Assembly (NCBI RefSeq): GCF_036227325.1
Contig: NZ_CP109467.1
Location: forward strand, 8,990,001-9,054,000
Source of the DNA: Streptomyces sp. NBC_01465
Lineage (GTDB): Bacteria > Actinomycetota > Actinomycetes > Streptomycetales > Streptomycetaceae
Length of the DNA: 64,000 nucleotides
Direction: 5' to 3'
In this document: in pieces, positions 16,768-25,196 of the stretch
Layout: every line of letters begins with the position of its first letter
Numbering within the stretch: the stretch's first letter is position 1
Notes under the pieces: model-generated
Seen by the model: only the letters and a program-made list of their open reading frames with translations
What the model was told of the DNA's origin: nothing
Databases searched by the model: none
Made by a program: the position numbers and the translations under genes

Positions 16768-17340
16768 TCAGCGGACGACGTCGAAGATCTGCTTCTGTAG
16801 ACCGTTGGCGTACGCCTCGTGCTCGACCAGCTTCAGCTTCTGGGTGTCCTTGTCCGTGCCGCTGAACAGGCGCTTGCCCGCGCCGAGCAGCAGCGGGAAA
16901 ACGAGCAGGTGGTAGCGGTCGATCAGGCCAGCGTCCGAGAGGTTCCGGTTCAGGGTGGCGCTGCCGTGGACGATGATCGGGCCGCCCTCGGTCTCCTTCA
17001 GTGCGGCGACCTCGTCGAGCGAGCGCAGGATGGTCTGCTCGCCCCAGTTCGACACCAGGCCGTCCTCACCGAGGGTGGCGGAGACGACGTACTTCGGCAT
17101 CTCCTTGTACTGGGCGAAGTCCTCCATGTCCGGCCAGACGGGGCTGAACGCCTCGTAGCTGGTCCGGCCCAGCAGTATCGCGGCGGCCTCCTGCTGCTCC
17201 CGGCCCTTGATCTCGAAGGCCTCGGGGAGGAACTCGATGTCCTTGAAGGTCCATCCGGAGTTCCGGTAGCCGGGCTCGCCGCCCGGGGCCTCCACGACGC
17301 CGTCGAGGGAGATGAAGGCGGAGCTGATCAGAGTACGCAT
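16768..17340 (-). CDS. Dihydrofolate reductase family protein (RibD C-terminal-like)
   Basis: 190 aa, ATG at 17340. The fold is that of RibD_C/DHFR-like reductases: N-terminal MRTLISSAFISLDGVVEAPGG, ILLGRTSYEAFSPVW in the middle, GGPIIVHGSATLNRNL (the NADPH-binding glycine/Ser loop) and LLVFPLLLGAGKRLF. It probably reduces a small molecule with NADPH; the substrate is unknown and it is not the housekeeping folate enzyme. In actinobacteria this family is often controlled by a divergent HxlR or similar repressor, and an 11-codon remnant of such a gene is upstream. Confidence 0.88.
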   Translation of the reverse strand: MRTLISSAFISLDGVVEAPGGEPGYRNSGWTFKDIEFLPEAFEIKGREQQEAAAILLGRTSYEAFSPVWPDMEDFAQYKEMPKYVVSATLGEDGLVSNWGEQTILRSLDEVAALKETEGGPIIVHGSATLNRNLSDAGLIDRYHLLVFPLLLGAGKRLFSGTDKDTQKLKLVEHEAYANGLQKQIFDVVR

Positions 17341-17400
17341 CTGTGGTTCCTCAGTTTTCGGTCGGGCAACGTGCTGTCGGTCGGTGATGTGATCAAGGTG

Positions 17401-17460
17401 TAGCCATAGCGCTTTTTACAAACAAGTACCTATTTCTGACTAGCAAGTTCGCAGGTGGAC
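17401..17460. promoter_or_regulatory. AT-rich divergent promoter region
   Basis: An AT-rich island upstream of the reductase, with repeated AACAAGT and AGCAAGT words in the same orientation, stands out from the GC-rich surroundings. It is the likely reductase promoter and operator, originally shared with the divergent HxlR gene now deleted. Confidence 0.4.
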
Positions 17461-17467
17461 TGGCGGC

Positions 17468-17503
17468 ATGGCAACGCGACGGAGCTACAACGACGCATGC
17501 GGA
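17468..17503 (+). pseudogene. HxlR-family regulator, start-codon remnant
   Basis: From ATG 17468 the frame reads MATRRSYNDAC, the conserved N-terminus of HxlR-type regulators (RSY..C), then leaves the family at once. The rest of the gene is absent and the sequence runs into the 3' side of the MFS gene. I infer a deletion that removed about 100 codons. The remnant lies divergent from the reductase, the normal position for its repressor. Confidence 0.5.
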
Positions 17504-17531
17504 TCTGAGGCTGAAGTTCGGAAGCAGGCAC

Positions 17532-18809
17532 TCATACACCAGCCAACTGCTCGGCGGCGCGTTCTTGGACCGCGGCCGCCCGGGGCCTGGTCGCCGCCGC
17601 GCGTCGGGCCAGTGGAAGGGCGAGGGTCGCGGCCGCCGCGTACGTCAGACCGAGTACGACCCAGCCGGCCGCGCCGAGGCCACTCAGGGCCAGGGTGATG
17701 GCGAACGGGCCGGCTGCGCGGCCGAGTTGGGTGCCGACGTTCCAGGCACCTTGGTACTCGCCGAGCCGTTCGGGTGCGGCGAGTTCGTACGAGAGCGACC
17801 AGGAGCCCGCCGACTGGAACAGCTCCGCCGCCGTCAGCAAGGTGACCGCGACAACGAGTACGGCCACTGCGAGCGGCGACGGCAGCGAGCCGGTCGTCGC
17901 GAACGCGAGGGCGCAGCCGAGCACGGCCAGACCCGCCCGCCGCATGGCGCGGGCCGCCGAGCCGACCTCGGTGACGCCGCGCCCGGCCCGCATCTGGAAG
18001 CCGATGGCGAGGAAGACGTTGACGAGGAGAAGCAGGGGCGCGGTCCACTCCGGAGCGCCGGTGTACTCGGCGACCCACAGCGGCACGGCGATCTCCAGGA
18101 GTTCGCTGTGCAGGCTCAGCAGCCCGTTGAGGAGCGCGAGTCCGAGGTAGGGCCGGTCGCGCAGGACCGTCATCAGGCTGCAGCCGGGCGACTTCTCCGG
18201 ACGGCGATCGGGCAGCCGGGCCGCCGCCGCACAGGCGATCAGGATGCCCAACGCTCCGAAGGTGATGAGCAGCCGGAAGGCGAACGCGGTCCCGGCGACG
18301 AGCGCGGCACCCAGGGCGGGGGTGCCAAGGCTGATACCGACGTTGTGCACGACCCGGTTGTACGCGAGGGTCTCGACCCGGTTGCCGGGCGTGGTCAGGG
18401 TGCCCAGGCAGCCCTGCCGCACTGGCTCCACGGCGTTCTCCGCGAGCCCGGCGAGCCCGACCACCAGCAGAAACACGGGGAACGAGTCGACGAGCAGATA
18501 CGCCGCGAGCAGCGCGGCCCGCGCCGCATGGAGGCCGACGAGGAGCCTTCGGTGACCGATCCTGTCGCCGAGCACCCCGGTGGGCAGCGACGCCGAGAGC
18601 CCCACGAGGGTGGCGACGGAGAGCCCCACCCCGACCTGAACGGCGCCGAGGCCGACGACTCGGGTGAAGTAGAGGACGCCGCCCGCGAGCATCACGCCAC
18701 GGGCGAGCGAGTCGAAGAAGGACATGACGGCATAGGCCCGCAGGGGCCCGGGGGGAGGCAGGAACATGCCGATCAGTCCACCGCCCGGCACGGCACACGA
18801 GGTAGACAT
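17532..18809 (-). CDS. MFS transporter
   Basis: 425 aa from ATG 18809, with about 12 hydrophobic helices and the MFS loop 2-3 signature as GVLGDRIGHRRLLVGLHAARA (about residues 77-97). It is a plasma-membrane drug/metabolite:H+ antiporter of unknown substrate. It is divergent from a winged-helix regulator with only 33 bp between the starts, so the regulator probably controls it. Its 3' side abuts the HxlR remnant, marking a deletion junction. Confidence 0.85.
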   Translation of the reverse strand: MSTSCAVPGGGLIGMFLPPPGPLRAYAVMSFFDSLARGVMLAGGVLYFTRVVGLGAVQVGVGLSVATLVGLSASLPTGVLGDRIGHRRLLVGLHAARAALLAAYLLVDSFPVFLLVVGLAGLAENAVEPVRQGCLGTLTTPGNRVETLAYNRVVHNVGISLGTPALGAALVAGTAFAFRLLITFGALGILIACAAAARLPDRRPEKSPGCSLMTVLRDRPYLGLALLNGLLSLHSELLEIAVPLWVAEYTGAPEWTAPLLLLVNVFLAIGFQMRAGRGVTEVGSAARAMRRAGLAVLGCALAFATTGSLPSPLAVAVLVVAVTLLTAAELFQSAGSWSLSYELAAPERLGEYQGAWNVGTQLGRAAGPFAITLALSGLGAAGWVVLGLTYAAAATLALPLARRAAATRPRAAAVQERAAEQLAGV

Positions 18810-18842
18810 TTAGCCGACGTCTTAATCCATTAGGCTCGCGGC
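18810..18842. promoter_or_regulatory. Divergent promoter/operator
   Basis: The 33-bp gap between the MFS and regulator starts contains CTTAATCCATTAGG, an AT-rich imperfect inverted repeat (TTAAT/ATTAG) suited to a winged-helix dimer. Both transcripts would be nearly leaderless. Confidence 0.5.
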
Positions 18843-19790
18843 ATGATCGAGATGTTCCTGAACGTGGACGACCTGGCCCATGTGCGCTTCGCGATCTCAC
18901 CGCTGCAGGAGACTTCGTTCAGTCTGTGGGCGCTGCACTACCCGGGCGAATTCCCGCTTCACCTGCGCTGGTTGCGCCTGATCCGCGACGACCTGCACGC
19001 CTTGGACACGGAGCTGCTCCTTTCCCTGGTCAGCCGGCGCCGCTGGCTGCCGGACTTCATCACACCCCGCCCGCTGGCCCGGATGCCGGACCTGGCCGAG
19101 GAACTGGCGACGGTCCGCCGCACCGACCCGGCGACGGTGGCGGCGGACCTCGCGGCCGCCTACCGCGACGAAGAGCTCCCGCCCACCCTCCAAGGCACCC
19201 CCGCAGAGGTCCGCGACCGCATCGCGGACATCCTGGAGTCGTACTGGCATCTGGCCCTAGCCCCTCACTGGCCGCGCATGCGCGGGGTCCTGGAGGCGGA
19301 CATCCTGCACCGGGCCCAGCTCCTGGCCGAGGGCGGTGCCGCCGCGCTCTTCGGCAGCCTCCACTCCAACGTGCAGTGGGACTCGGGGATTCTGCGCCTG
19401 CACCGCATGACAGCCCCACACCGCGTGGAGTCCGGCCGGGGCCTGACCCTGTGCCCGACCCTGTTCGGCCGCAGGGCCACCGCCCCCATCGGTGACGTAC
19501 CGCGCGTCGCCTACCCGGCCCGGGGCGTCGCCACCCTGTGGGAGACGGTCACCGCCCCCGCCCCGGACGCCCTGGGCTCCCTGATCGGCCCCCGCAAGGC
19601 CGCCGTCCTCGCGGCCCTGGACACCCCCACCACCACCGCCACCCTCGCCCGCCGCCTGTCGATCACCCCGAGCGCCGTCTCCCAGCACCTCGCTACCCTG
19701 CGCACCACCGGCCTGGTGACCCGCGCCCGCGTCGGCCGCGTGGTCCTGTACGGCCGAAGCGATCTGGGGGAGCGACTGCTGGGCGGCTGA
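18843..19790 (+). CDS. ArsR-type winged-helix regulator with DUF5937-like N-terminus
   Basis: 315 aa. Residues 1 to about 225 form a helical ligand-type domain (starts MIEMFLNVDDLAHVRFAISP, as in DUF5937). The C-terminal 80 residues are a winged helix-turn-helix: GPRKAAVLAALDTPTTTATLA, then RRLSITPSAVSQHLATLRTT (recognition helix) and GLVTRARVGRVVLY (wing). It is expected to bind DNA as a repressor. Divergent from the MFS exporter, which is its most likely target; the 33-bp intergenic inverted repeat is its candidate operator. Confidence 0.88.
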   Translation: MIEMFLNVDDLAHVRFAISPLQETSFSLWALHYPGEFPLHLRWLRLIRDDLHALDTELLLSLVSRRRWLPDFITPRPLARMPDLAEELATVRRTDPATVAADLAAAYRDEELPPTLQGTPAEVRDRIADILESYWHLALAPHWPRMRGVLEADILHRAQLLAEGGAAALFGSLHSNVQWDSGILRLHRMTAPHRVESGRGLTLCPTLFGRRATAPIGDVPRVAYPARGVATLWETVTAPAPDALGSLIGPRKAAVLAALDTPTTTATLARRLSITPSAVSQHLATLRTTGLVTRARVGRVVLYGRSDLGERLLGG

Positions 19791-19995
19791 CGGGGCCCCG
19801 GGCCCGCAACCACTGCAGGGGCCACTGGGGGCAGACGGCCGCGAGCTCCTCGGTCTCTGCCGGGTTGTTCCGGCCCAGTGCGGCGAGAGCCTGGTCCAGC
19901 CGGAATGCGAGGAGTTGGTAGCGGATGTCGGTGTTGCCGTACGCACCTGACAACAGCTTCGTTCGCGTCCGGTGCAGTTCCGTGGGGGGTGTCAT
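19693..19995 (-). CDS. Hypothetical protein, likely C-terminally altered
   Basis: ATG at 19995 with AGGAGAG upstream, giving 100 aa. The N-terminus MTPPTELHRTRTKLLSGAYG and a helical LLAFRLDQALAALGRNN look genuine; no function is known. The last third overlaps the 3' end of the wHTH regulator by about 100 bp and becomes Arg/Pro/Gly-rich, so the native C-terminus was probably lost at a junction near 19795. Confidence 0.5.
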   Translation of the reverse strand: MTPPTELHRTRTKLLSGAYGNTDIRYQLLAFRLDQALAALGRNNPAETEELAAVCPQWPLQWLRARGPVSRPAVAPPDRFGRTGPRGRRGRGSPGRWCAG

Positions 19996-20169
19996 CGGGG
20001 GATCTCTCCTGAAGGTTGAGTGGTCTCGTACGTGGGTGAGGGGTGGCATCCGGGGCGGCCGGGCTCAGTGCCGGCGGCTGCCCCGGGCCGGAGAAGGGAC
20101 GAAGCGGCCCGCCGGGGAGGGCGGGCAGCTTCGTGGTGAGGGCCGGAACACGCCGCTCGGGGTGAGGTG

Positions 20170-20382
20170 TTACTGGTGTGGGGTGTCGGTGACCACGAGG
20201 AACTGGTCGCTGTGCAGGTCCATGACGACCCGTGCACGGGTGCCTTGGGCCTGCAGAGCCGCGGCGTGAGCGTCGGCGGGCCACGATCCGTACGGGCCGC
20301 CGGCAGGGAAGCGCTCCAGTACAGTGCGCTGCCGGCGGTCCGCCACCGGGGGCGGCTTCGTGGCGCTGGCTGCGGCGGTCAC
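20170..20382 (-). CDS. Small hypothetical protein (70 aa)
   Basis: GTG start at 20382 that overlaps the upstream stop (GTGA), giving 70 aa: MTAAASATKPPPVADRRQRT then FPAGGPYGSWPADAHAAALQ and ARVVMDLHSDQFLVVT. No named family. The coupling to an upstream fragment shows it was the second gene of a pair. Confidence 0.5.
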   Translation of the reverse strand: MTAAASATKPPPVADRRQRTVLERFPAGGPYGSWPADAHAAALQAQGTRARVVMDLHSDQFLVVTDTPHQ

Positions 20383-20490
20383 GGGTCGGTGTCCTCGAAG
20401 GTTCCGAGGTCGCCGATCATGTCGTCCATCGCGCGGGTGACGGCGGCCCGGGTTTCGGGCCGGGTGGCATTCAAGACGGCCTTGTTGCGG
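20379..20490 (-). pseudogene. C-terminal fragment of an unknown gene
   Basis: The frame ending at 20379 reads NKAVLNATRPETRAAVTRAM, then DDMIGDLGTFEDTDP and a stop that overlaps the next GTG. The coupling argues that it is the true end of a coding gene whose 5' part is missing upstream of about 20490. No family is identifiable. Confidence 0.45.
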
Positions 20491-20695
20491 AGTGGAGGTG
20501 GCGGCTCCGCCGACTTGAGTCAACCCATCCAGGGACACTGGCAGAGTTGTACGGAACTCCTAGCCGCCCCCGTAGGACGTCATCGACCAGATGGCAGGCG
20601 CGTACGCGAACGCCGGCAGACGCGGCTGCTGTCGCCGGGGCGAGTGCGCCGCGAGATCCGGCGACCGCAATCAGCAAGGGAAAGAGGGAACGTGA

Positions 20696-21061
20696 TCAGC
20701 CGTCGCCGTCCAGCTCACGGATCCGCTTCAGTATGAGGTCCGCAGCGAAGGTGACGGCCTCATCAGGGTCGGGGGTCAGCAACAGATTGGGCCCGCGCTC
20801 CGGGTAGGGGACCACGCCGTAATGACGCTCGATCGCGGTGATCATGGGGAACCACTCGACATTCCTGCGCGGATCGAAGAAGTCGCCGTACTGAGACACG
20901 GTCAGCATGAACACAGACAGACCTGGATAGAGCGGCTGATACGTTGCATTGCGCCGGGCCGCGTTGAGCAGGAGCCACATCGATTCCGTGAACCGGTCAT
21001 CCGGATCATGAGGCGGCTCGTGGTGGCGAAGCAAGTTTTCCCACTCCTCTTCACTCTGCAT
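20696..21061 (-). CDS. Hypothetical protein
   Basis: I prefer the ATG at 21061 (MQSEEEWENLLRHHEPPHDP), 121 aa; a frame to 21160 is open but the extension has no family-like content. Residues include TESMWLLLNAARRNATYQPL and FFDPRRNVEWFPMITAIERH, an alpha/beta pattern. No named family recognised. It ends with an acidic tail (RIRELDGDG). Flanked by remnants, it may be a cargo gene of an old insertion. Confidence 0.5.
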   Translation of the reverse strand: MQSEEEWENLLRHHEPPHDPDDRFTESMWLLLNAARRNATYQPLYPGLSVFMLTVSQYGDFFDPRRNVEWFPMITAIERHYGVVPYPERGPNLLLTPDPDEAVTFAADLILKRIRELDGDG

Positions 21062-21380
21062 GGCCTGAGCCTGCGTTCCGGGCTGCGCACCCGTCAACGC
21101 CGCTCCACCGCTGTATGGAGGGGAGTTGACCAACCTCTGGCCCACTGTCGGCCGGCTCACCGCGTGGCTGGACGAGGACGACTCGTTTGACGACTGGGTC
21201 GCGGCCCTCGCCTAAAGAGTCCGGTGAAGTCACCCGCCCTTACATCGGCATGACCGGACAAAGCCCACGCAAGGGAGTAACGCACGACCGTGCCGGTGCG
21301 TCTGCCCGAACACACCGATGTGGTCATCGCGGCGACGGGCGCCACGGAATCGCTCGCCCCGCTCGAAGCCGAGCCGCCGG
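21062..21380. other. Remnant-rich gap
   Basis: A plus-strand frame near 21130-21220 ends with GELTNLWPTVGRLTAWLDED, which reads like the tail of a lost gene, and another near 21290-21410 has LPEHTDVVIAATGATESLAP. Neither has a start or known family. Confidence 0.3.
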
Positions 21381-21821
21381 TTACCGCGCGAGGCGAAGTC
21401 CACGGCCGGTGACGTCGTCGTTACTGGGCAGCAGCCAAGCGCCGCCGGTTCCTGCCCGGTCGATTCCGGCCGAGGTCAGCTGAAAGCCCAGCCGGTGCCA
21501 AGCGACGATAGGGCCGCGCTCGGTGGCAAGGAAATTGCCCTGGGATTCGTCAAGAATGAGCTGAGTGATCTCGGCTGATTTACCGGTGCGGGCAGAGAGA
21601 TCGAGAGCCTCCTCTCCCGGTGAGACGGTGGCCAAGTTGACGTAGCGGCGCTCCGAGATCGAGACCACTTTCGAGGCGACGACGAGGATGTCTCCGTCCT
21701 GCAGATGCTGCTCGGTCTCGGCGAGTACACGGATGATCGCGGTGGCGAGGTCGTCGCCGGGTTCGATGACGGGAAAAGGCCCGAGGGCGAGCGCGGTGAA
21801 GGCATCGGTGGGGGTGTTCAT
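21381..21821 (-). pseudogene. CofE-like (F420:gamma-glutamyl ligase family) domain, truncated
   Basis: ATG at 21821; 146 aa. The sequence FPVIEPGDDLATAIIRVLAE, DGDILVVASKVVSISERR and later GFQLTSAGIDRAG with LLPSNDD follows the N-terminal half of coenzyme F420-0:L-glutamate ligases (GDDL..., DGD.LVV.SK.VSK, and ...AGVD). Full-length CofE domains are about 240 residues or more, so the C-terminal half is missing. It follows the MFS gene in the same direction by 27 bp. The truncated protein is probably not a working ligase. Confidence 0.6.
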
Positions 21822-21848
21822 GTGGGGGTCGCCGGGCGGGGTCGTCGG

Positions 21849-23093
21849 TCAGGGGACGGTGGCGAACCGCAGGGCGCGAATCGGTGTGAGGGCCAGCCGT
21901 AGTGGTGGCAGTACGAGCAGGCAGGCGCCGATCGCCAAGGTGGTGCGCAACCCCAGCGCGGTGCCAGCGGATCCTGCGAGCAGCGCGGCGAAGGGGCGCA
22001 GCCCGAAAGCGGTCCATTGGCCGGTTGCTTGCATGCGGCCCTGCATGTCAGGTGCGCAGGCTCGCTGACGGACCGTGCGCTGGGTCAGGCCGTGCGTGAC
22101 CGCGCCGAAGAGCTGGACGAACAAGCCTCCACCAACGGTGAGTTGACCGGCGAGTCCCGGATGGGCGAGGAGGAGCGGCAGCTGGCTGGTGGGCGCCAGA
22201 GTGAGTGCAGTGATCATGACCCGGCCTGCCCCGAGCCATTCGGTGAGGTGTGGGGTGGCGAGCGAGGCAAGGAATCCGCCGCTCGCGCCGACGCTCATGA
22301 CAAGCGCGAATGCCTGTGCCGACCAGTGGAGTTCGCGGATGAGGTAGACGACCCAGATCGCGCTGGTGCCGGCGAGGACGGTGGAGGTGATCGCGTTGGT
22401 GGTCACGAGGGGGCCGATGACGGGGTGGCGCCAGGTGTAGGCGAGGCCGGCTCGGATCTCGCGGCGCAGTGAGGGGGCTTCTGTGCGTGGGGGCGGGGCG
22501 GTCTCGGGGGTGTGGATGCGCAGGGTGCACCAGGCGGTGACGAGGTAGGAGACGGAGTCTGCGGCGACCGCGCGGGCGGCGCCGATCACGCCGATCAGTG
22601 CTCCGGCGAGGGCCGGTCCGCCGATGTCGGCCAGCGTATTGGCGCTGGCGAGTTTGGCATTGGCCTCCAGGAGTCGGTCCTCCGGCAGAAGCTGGGGGAT
22701 GTAGGACAGGCCCGCCGATGCTCCGAGCACATGGCAGGAGCCGACCACGAAGGCCGCCGCCCACAGCTGGGTGAGGGTCAGCCTGCCGAAGGCGGCTGCC
22801 AGGGGAATGGATCCCATCGCCACTGCGCAGACCAGGCTGGTGGCGACCATCAGGGGGCGCTTGCGGACCCGGTCGCACCAGGCGCCGGCAGGCAGTGCAA
22901 ACAGCAGGGGCGGTGTCTTCTGTACGGCGGCGAGCACGGCGGCCTGCCAGGTCGTGGCGTGCAGCGTGATGACCGCGACCAGCGGGATGGCCACCGAGCT
23001 GAGCGAGGAGCCGAGCACATCGGTGGCTTGGCCCGTCCAGTAGAGGCGGAAGTCCCGGTGGCGCCACAGGCTCGTACGCGGGGACGGCTTCAT
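21849..23093 (-). CDS. MFS transporter
   Basis: ATG at 23093 (MKPSPRTSLWRHRDFRLYWTG), 414 aa, about 12 hydrophobic segments. The start RDFRLYWTGQATDVLGSSLSS and loop CDRVRKRPLMVATSL are characteristic of the enterobactin-exporter/MFS_3-type transporters of actinobacteria. Its ATG overlaps the upstream stop (ATGA), so it is coupled to the methyltransferase-NUDIX gene and probably exports or imports the metabolite handled by the cluster. Substrate unknown. Confidence 0.88.
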   Translation of the reverse strand: MKPSPRTSLWRHRDFRLYWTGQATDVLGSSLSSVAIPLVAVITLHATTWQAAVLAAVQKTPPLLFALPAGAWCDRVRKRPLMVATSLVCAVAMGSIPLAAAFGRLTLTQLWAAAFVVGSCHVLGASAGLSYIPQLLPEDRLLEANAKLASANTLADIGGPALAGALIGVIGAARAVAADSVSYLVTAWCTLRIHTPETAPPPRTEAPSLRREIRAGLAYTWRHPVIGPLVTTNAITSTVLAGTSAIWVVYLIRELHWSAQAFALVMSVGASGGFLASLATPHLTEWLGAGRVMITALTLAPTSQLPLLLAHPGLAGQLTVGGGLFVQLFGAVTHGLTQRTVRQRACAPDMQGRMQATGQWTAFGLRPFAALLAGSAGTALGLRTTLAIGACLLVLPPLRLALTPIRALRFATVP

Positions 23094-24298
23094 GTACCCG
23101 CGCTTCCTGAGTCGGATGACGGCGTCGTGCGGCGGGCGTAGGGGGTGAAGTGCGCCGGCGGATGGTCGATGGGAAGGTCGGGGCGCCAGGCGGCGAGGAT
23201 CTGGGCGCTGCACTCGAACAGCCCGTCGGGCAGCTCATCGAGCGGCCACCAGGCCCAGTCGCCGATGCTTTCGTCCGGCTGGGTGGCGGGTTCGTTCTGC
23301 CAGGCGGTGACGAGGGCGCCCACGGTGACGCGTACGACGTTGCCGACGTGATCGACGAGGGTGCCCAGGAGCACGATGTCCTGGGGTCGCGCGGAGATGC
23401 CGGTCTCCTCGGCCAGCTCGCGCACGACCGTCTCCTCCAGGCATTCGCCGACCTCGACGGATCCGCCCGGCAGCTCGAGTGTGCCGCGTTGGTGGCGGCC
23501 CAGGAGCAGACCGCGGTCGCCGAGAACGATGGCGCCCACGCCGATCGCCGCGTGCGGGACGGGCGGGCGACGTGTGCGGGGACGGCTGGTGATCTGCGCG
23601 GGCAGAACGGTCCTGCGGCGGGCCTGGATGAGCTGGCAGATCACCGGGTTGTCCGGCTCGGGCGCAGGGAGCTGGGTGATCGCCTCCACCGTGAATCCGT
23701 AGTCCGTCAGGAGGTCTTCCCACACCTGCGTGGTCAGCACCCAGGTCTGCAGCGGTTGTCGCTCCATGCCCTTGAGGCCGACCGTCTCCTCGCGCGGGGC
23801 CACGGTGGCAGAGGGACCGTGCCCGTGCAGATTGGTGTGCAGCACGGAGAAGACGAGAGGAGCGCCGGGGAGCAGTCCGTTGCGGAGCGCGGGCAGTGAG
23901 ATGTGCGGGTCGATTCCGGCCAGCGTGCAGATGCCGTACGCCGCGTCGTACGGCTGCGAATTCTGAAGGTGCTCCATCACGTCCGCGTTCAGGAACCGGA
24001 CGCCGGGTACGTCGCCGAAGTGCCCGGTGGCGCGCCGGTGTTGGGTGGGTGAGAGTTCGACCGCGTCGACGCGTGCGCCGTGACGCCGGGCGAGGTGGAC
24101 GGCGTAGTGGCCTGCTCCGGAGCCGATGTCCAGGACCCGTTTTCCGGCTACGGGGCCGAGTACGTCGTCGCCGGGGCCGACGCCGTCCCAGAAGCCCCAG
24201 CGCAGCTGTTCGGGCAGGGGTGGCATGTAGGACCGGTCGAGTTGGAACTGGCCGTAGGCAGTCCAGGTCTCGGGGTTGGGGTACGCCTCGACAGGCAT
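23090..24298 (-). CDS. Methyltransferase-NUDIX fusion protein
   Basis: 402 aa, ATG 24298 (GGGAGGGG lies upstream). Residues 1 to about 225 are a class I methyltransferase: VLDIGSGAGHY (55-65, SAM motif I) and VDAVELSPTQHRRA (motif II). Residues about 245-370 are a NUDIX hydrolase with the complete box GGSVEVGECLEE...RELAEETGI (278-301), so it should hydrolyse a nucleoside-diphosphate-linked substrate. The fusion suggests a methylated nucleotide-sugar or nucleotide-derived product. It is one of five consecutive NUDIX genes on this strand and is coupled (ATGA) to the downstream MFS transporter. Confidence 0.88.
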   Translation of the reverse strand: MPVEAYPNPETWTAYGQFQLDRSYMPPLPEQLRWGFWDGVGPGDDVLGPVAGKRVLDIGSGAGHYAVHLARRHGARVDAVELSPTQHRRATGHFGDVPGVRFLNADVMEHLQNSQPYDAAYGICTLAGIDPHISLPALRNGLLPGAPLVFSVLHTNLHGHGPSATVAPREETVGLKGMERQPLQTWVLTTQVWEDLLTDYGFTVEAITQLPAPEPDNPVICQLIQARRRTVLPAQITSRPRTRRPPVPHAAIGVGAIVLGDRGLLLGRHQRGTLELPGGSVEVGECLEETVVRELAEETGISARPQDIVLLGTLVDHVGNVVRVTVGALVTAWQNEPATQPDESIGDWAWWPLDELPDGLFECSAQILAAWRPDLPIDHPPAHFTPYARRTTPSSDSGSAGT

Positions 24299-24326
24299 GG
24301 GAACTCCAAGAGGGGGAGGGGTGGGG

Positions 24327-25196
24327 TCAGGCGGGACCGGTGACGAGGTAGTGCGGGCCGCTGCCGGCGCGGGCGCGTTCGACGGCCTCCAGGCGGGCGA
24401 ACGCCTTCTTGCCCATCAGACGTTGCCACTCGTCGAGGCCATGGATCGCCCACAGGTCGTGCTCGGCCGGATCGAGGCGGATCTGCCGCAGCCGCTCGGC
24501 GGTCAGGGTGCCGCCGTCGAAGATGAAGCCGATCTTGCCCATGGGCCAGCGGGGCCCGGGGTGGAGGTAGTGCATGAGCAGCAGGCGGGGGTGGCCCTGG
24601 CCGAGCTGGAGCCCGGTTTCCTCGGCGGTCTCACGGCGCGCGGTCTCCAGAGGGTCCTCGCCGGAGTCGGTGTTCCCGCCGGGAAACTGCCAGGCTCGAC
24701 CGCCGTACACCGAGCGCAGCTGAACGGGCCGTTCGTGGTCGTCGCGCACGTAGAAGCAGGCGTACACCGTGTGGTGCGGAACGGTCTGGACGTACGCCTC
24801 GGCGGACAGCGGCATGGGTTGGCCCGCGAGCGCCGGCCGGTGATCGAACTCGATCGCGAGCGGTCCCAGCGCCTCCTTCTCGGGCGGGTAGATGAGGCGC
24901 AGGTTGGCGAGTTGCTCCTCGCGCGTGGCGTCGGGGTCGATGCGGGAGGTGTCCTCCGCGGCGAGCAGCTCGGCGAACGAGGCGTACGGCGTGATGCGCG
25001 TGGCCCTCACGTCGAGTTCGCGCCCCGACTCCTCGCCATGGAACACAAGCACGTCGCCGACCGCGACGCGTGTCATCCGGGGCGTGCGCACCCGGACTTC
25101 GATGGTCTTGCGGCCGGACTCCACCTGGGCGTAATACCGCTCGTACAGGCCCAGCCGGTGCTGCGGCAGGATCAGCTCGGGGACCGGATCACTCAT
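24327..25196 (-). CDS. ASCH-NUDIX fusion protein
   Basis: 289 aa. Residues about 12-120 match an ASCH domain (LYERYYAQVESGRKTIEVRV, VAVGDVLVFHGEE, RITPYASFAELLAAE), a PUA-like RNA/nucleoside-binding fold that in YqfB acts as an N4-acetylcytidine amidohydrolase. Residues about 140-270 are a NUDIX hydrolase with box GGNTDSGEDPLE...RRETAEETGL (173-196) intact. The ATG lies inside the end of the upstream gene (8-bp overlap), so it is cotranslated with the methyltransferase-NUDIX-PCMT protein. A joint role on a modified cytidine or other nucleotide is a guess from the domains. Confidence 0.85.
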   Translation of the reverse strand: MSDPVPELILPQHRLGLYERYYAQVESGRKTIEVRVRTPRMTRVAVGDVLVFHGEESGRELDVRATRITPYASFAELLAAEDTSRIDPDATREEQLANLRLIYPPEKEALGPLAIEFDHRPALAGQPMPLSAEAYVQTVPHHTVYACFYVRDDHERPVQLRSVYGGRAWQFPGGNTDSGEDPLETARRETAEETGLQLGQGHPRLLLMHYLHPGPRWPMGKIGFIFDGGTLTAERLRQIRLDPAEHDLWAIHGLDEWQRLMGKKAFARLEAVERARAGSGPHYLVTGPA

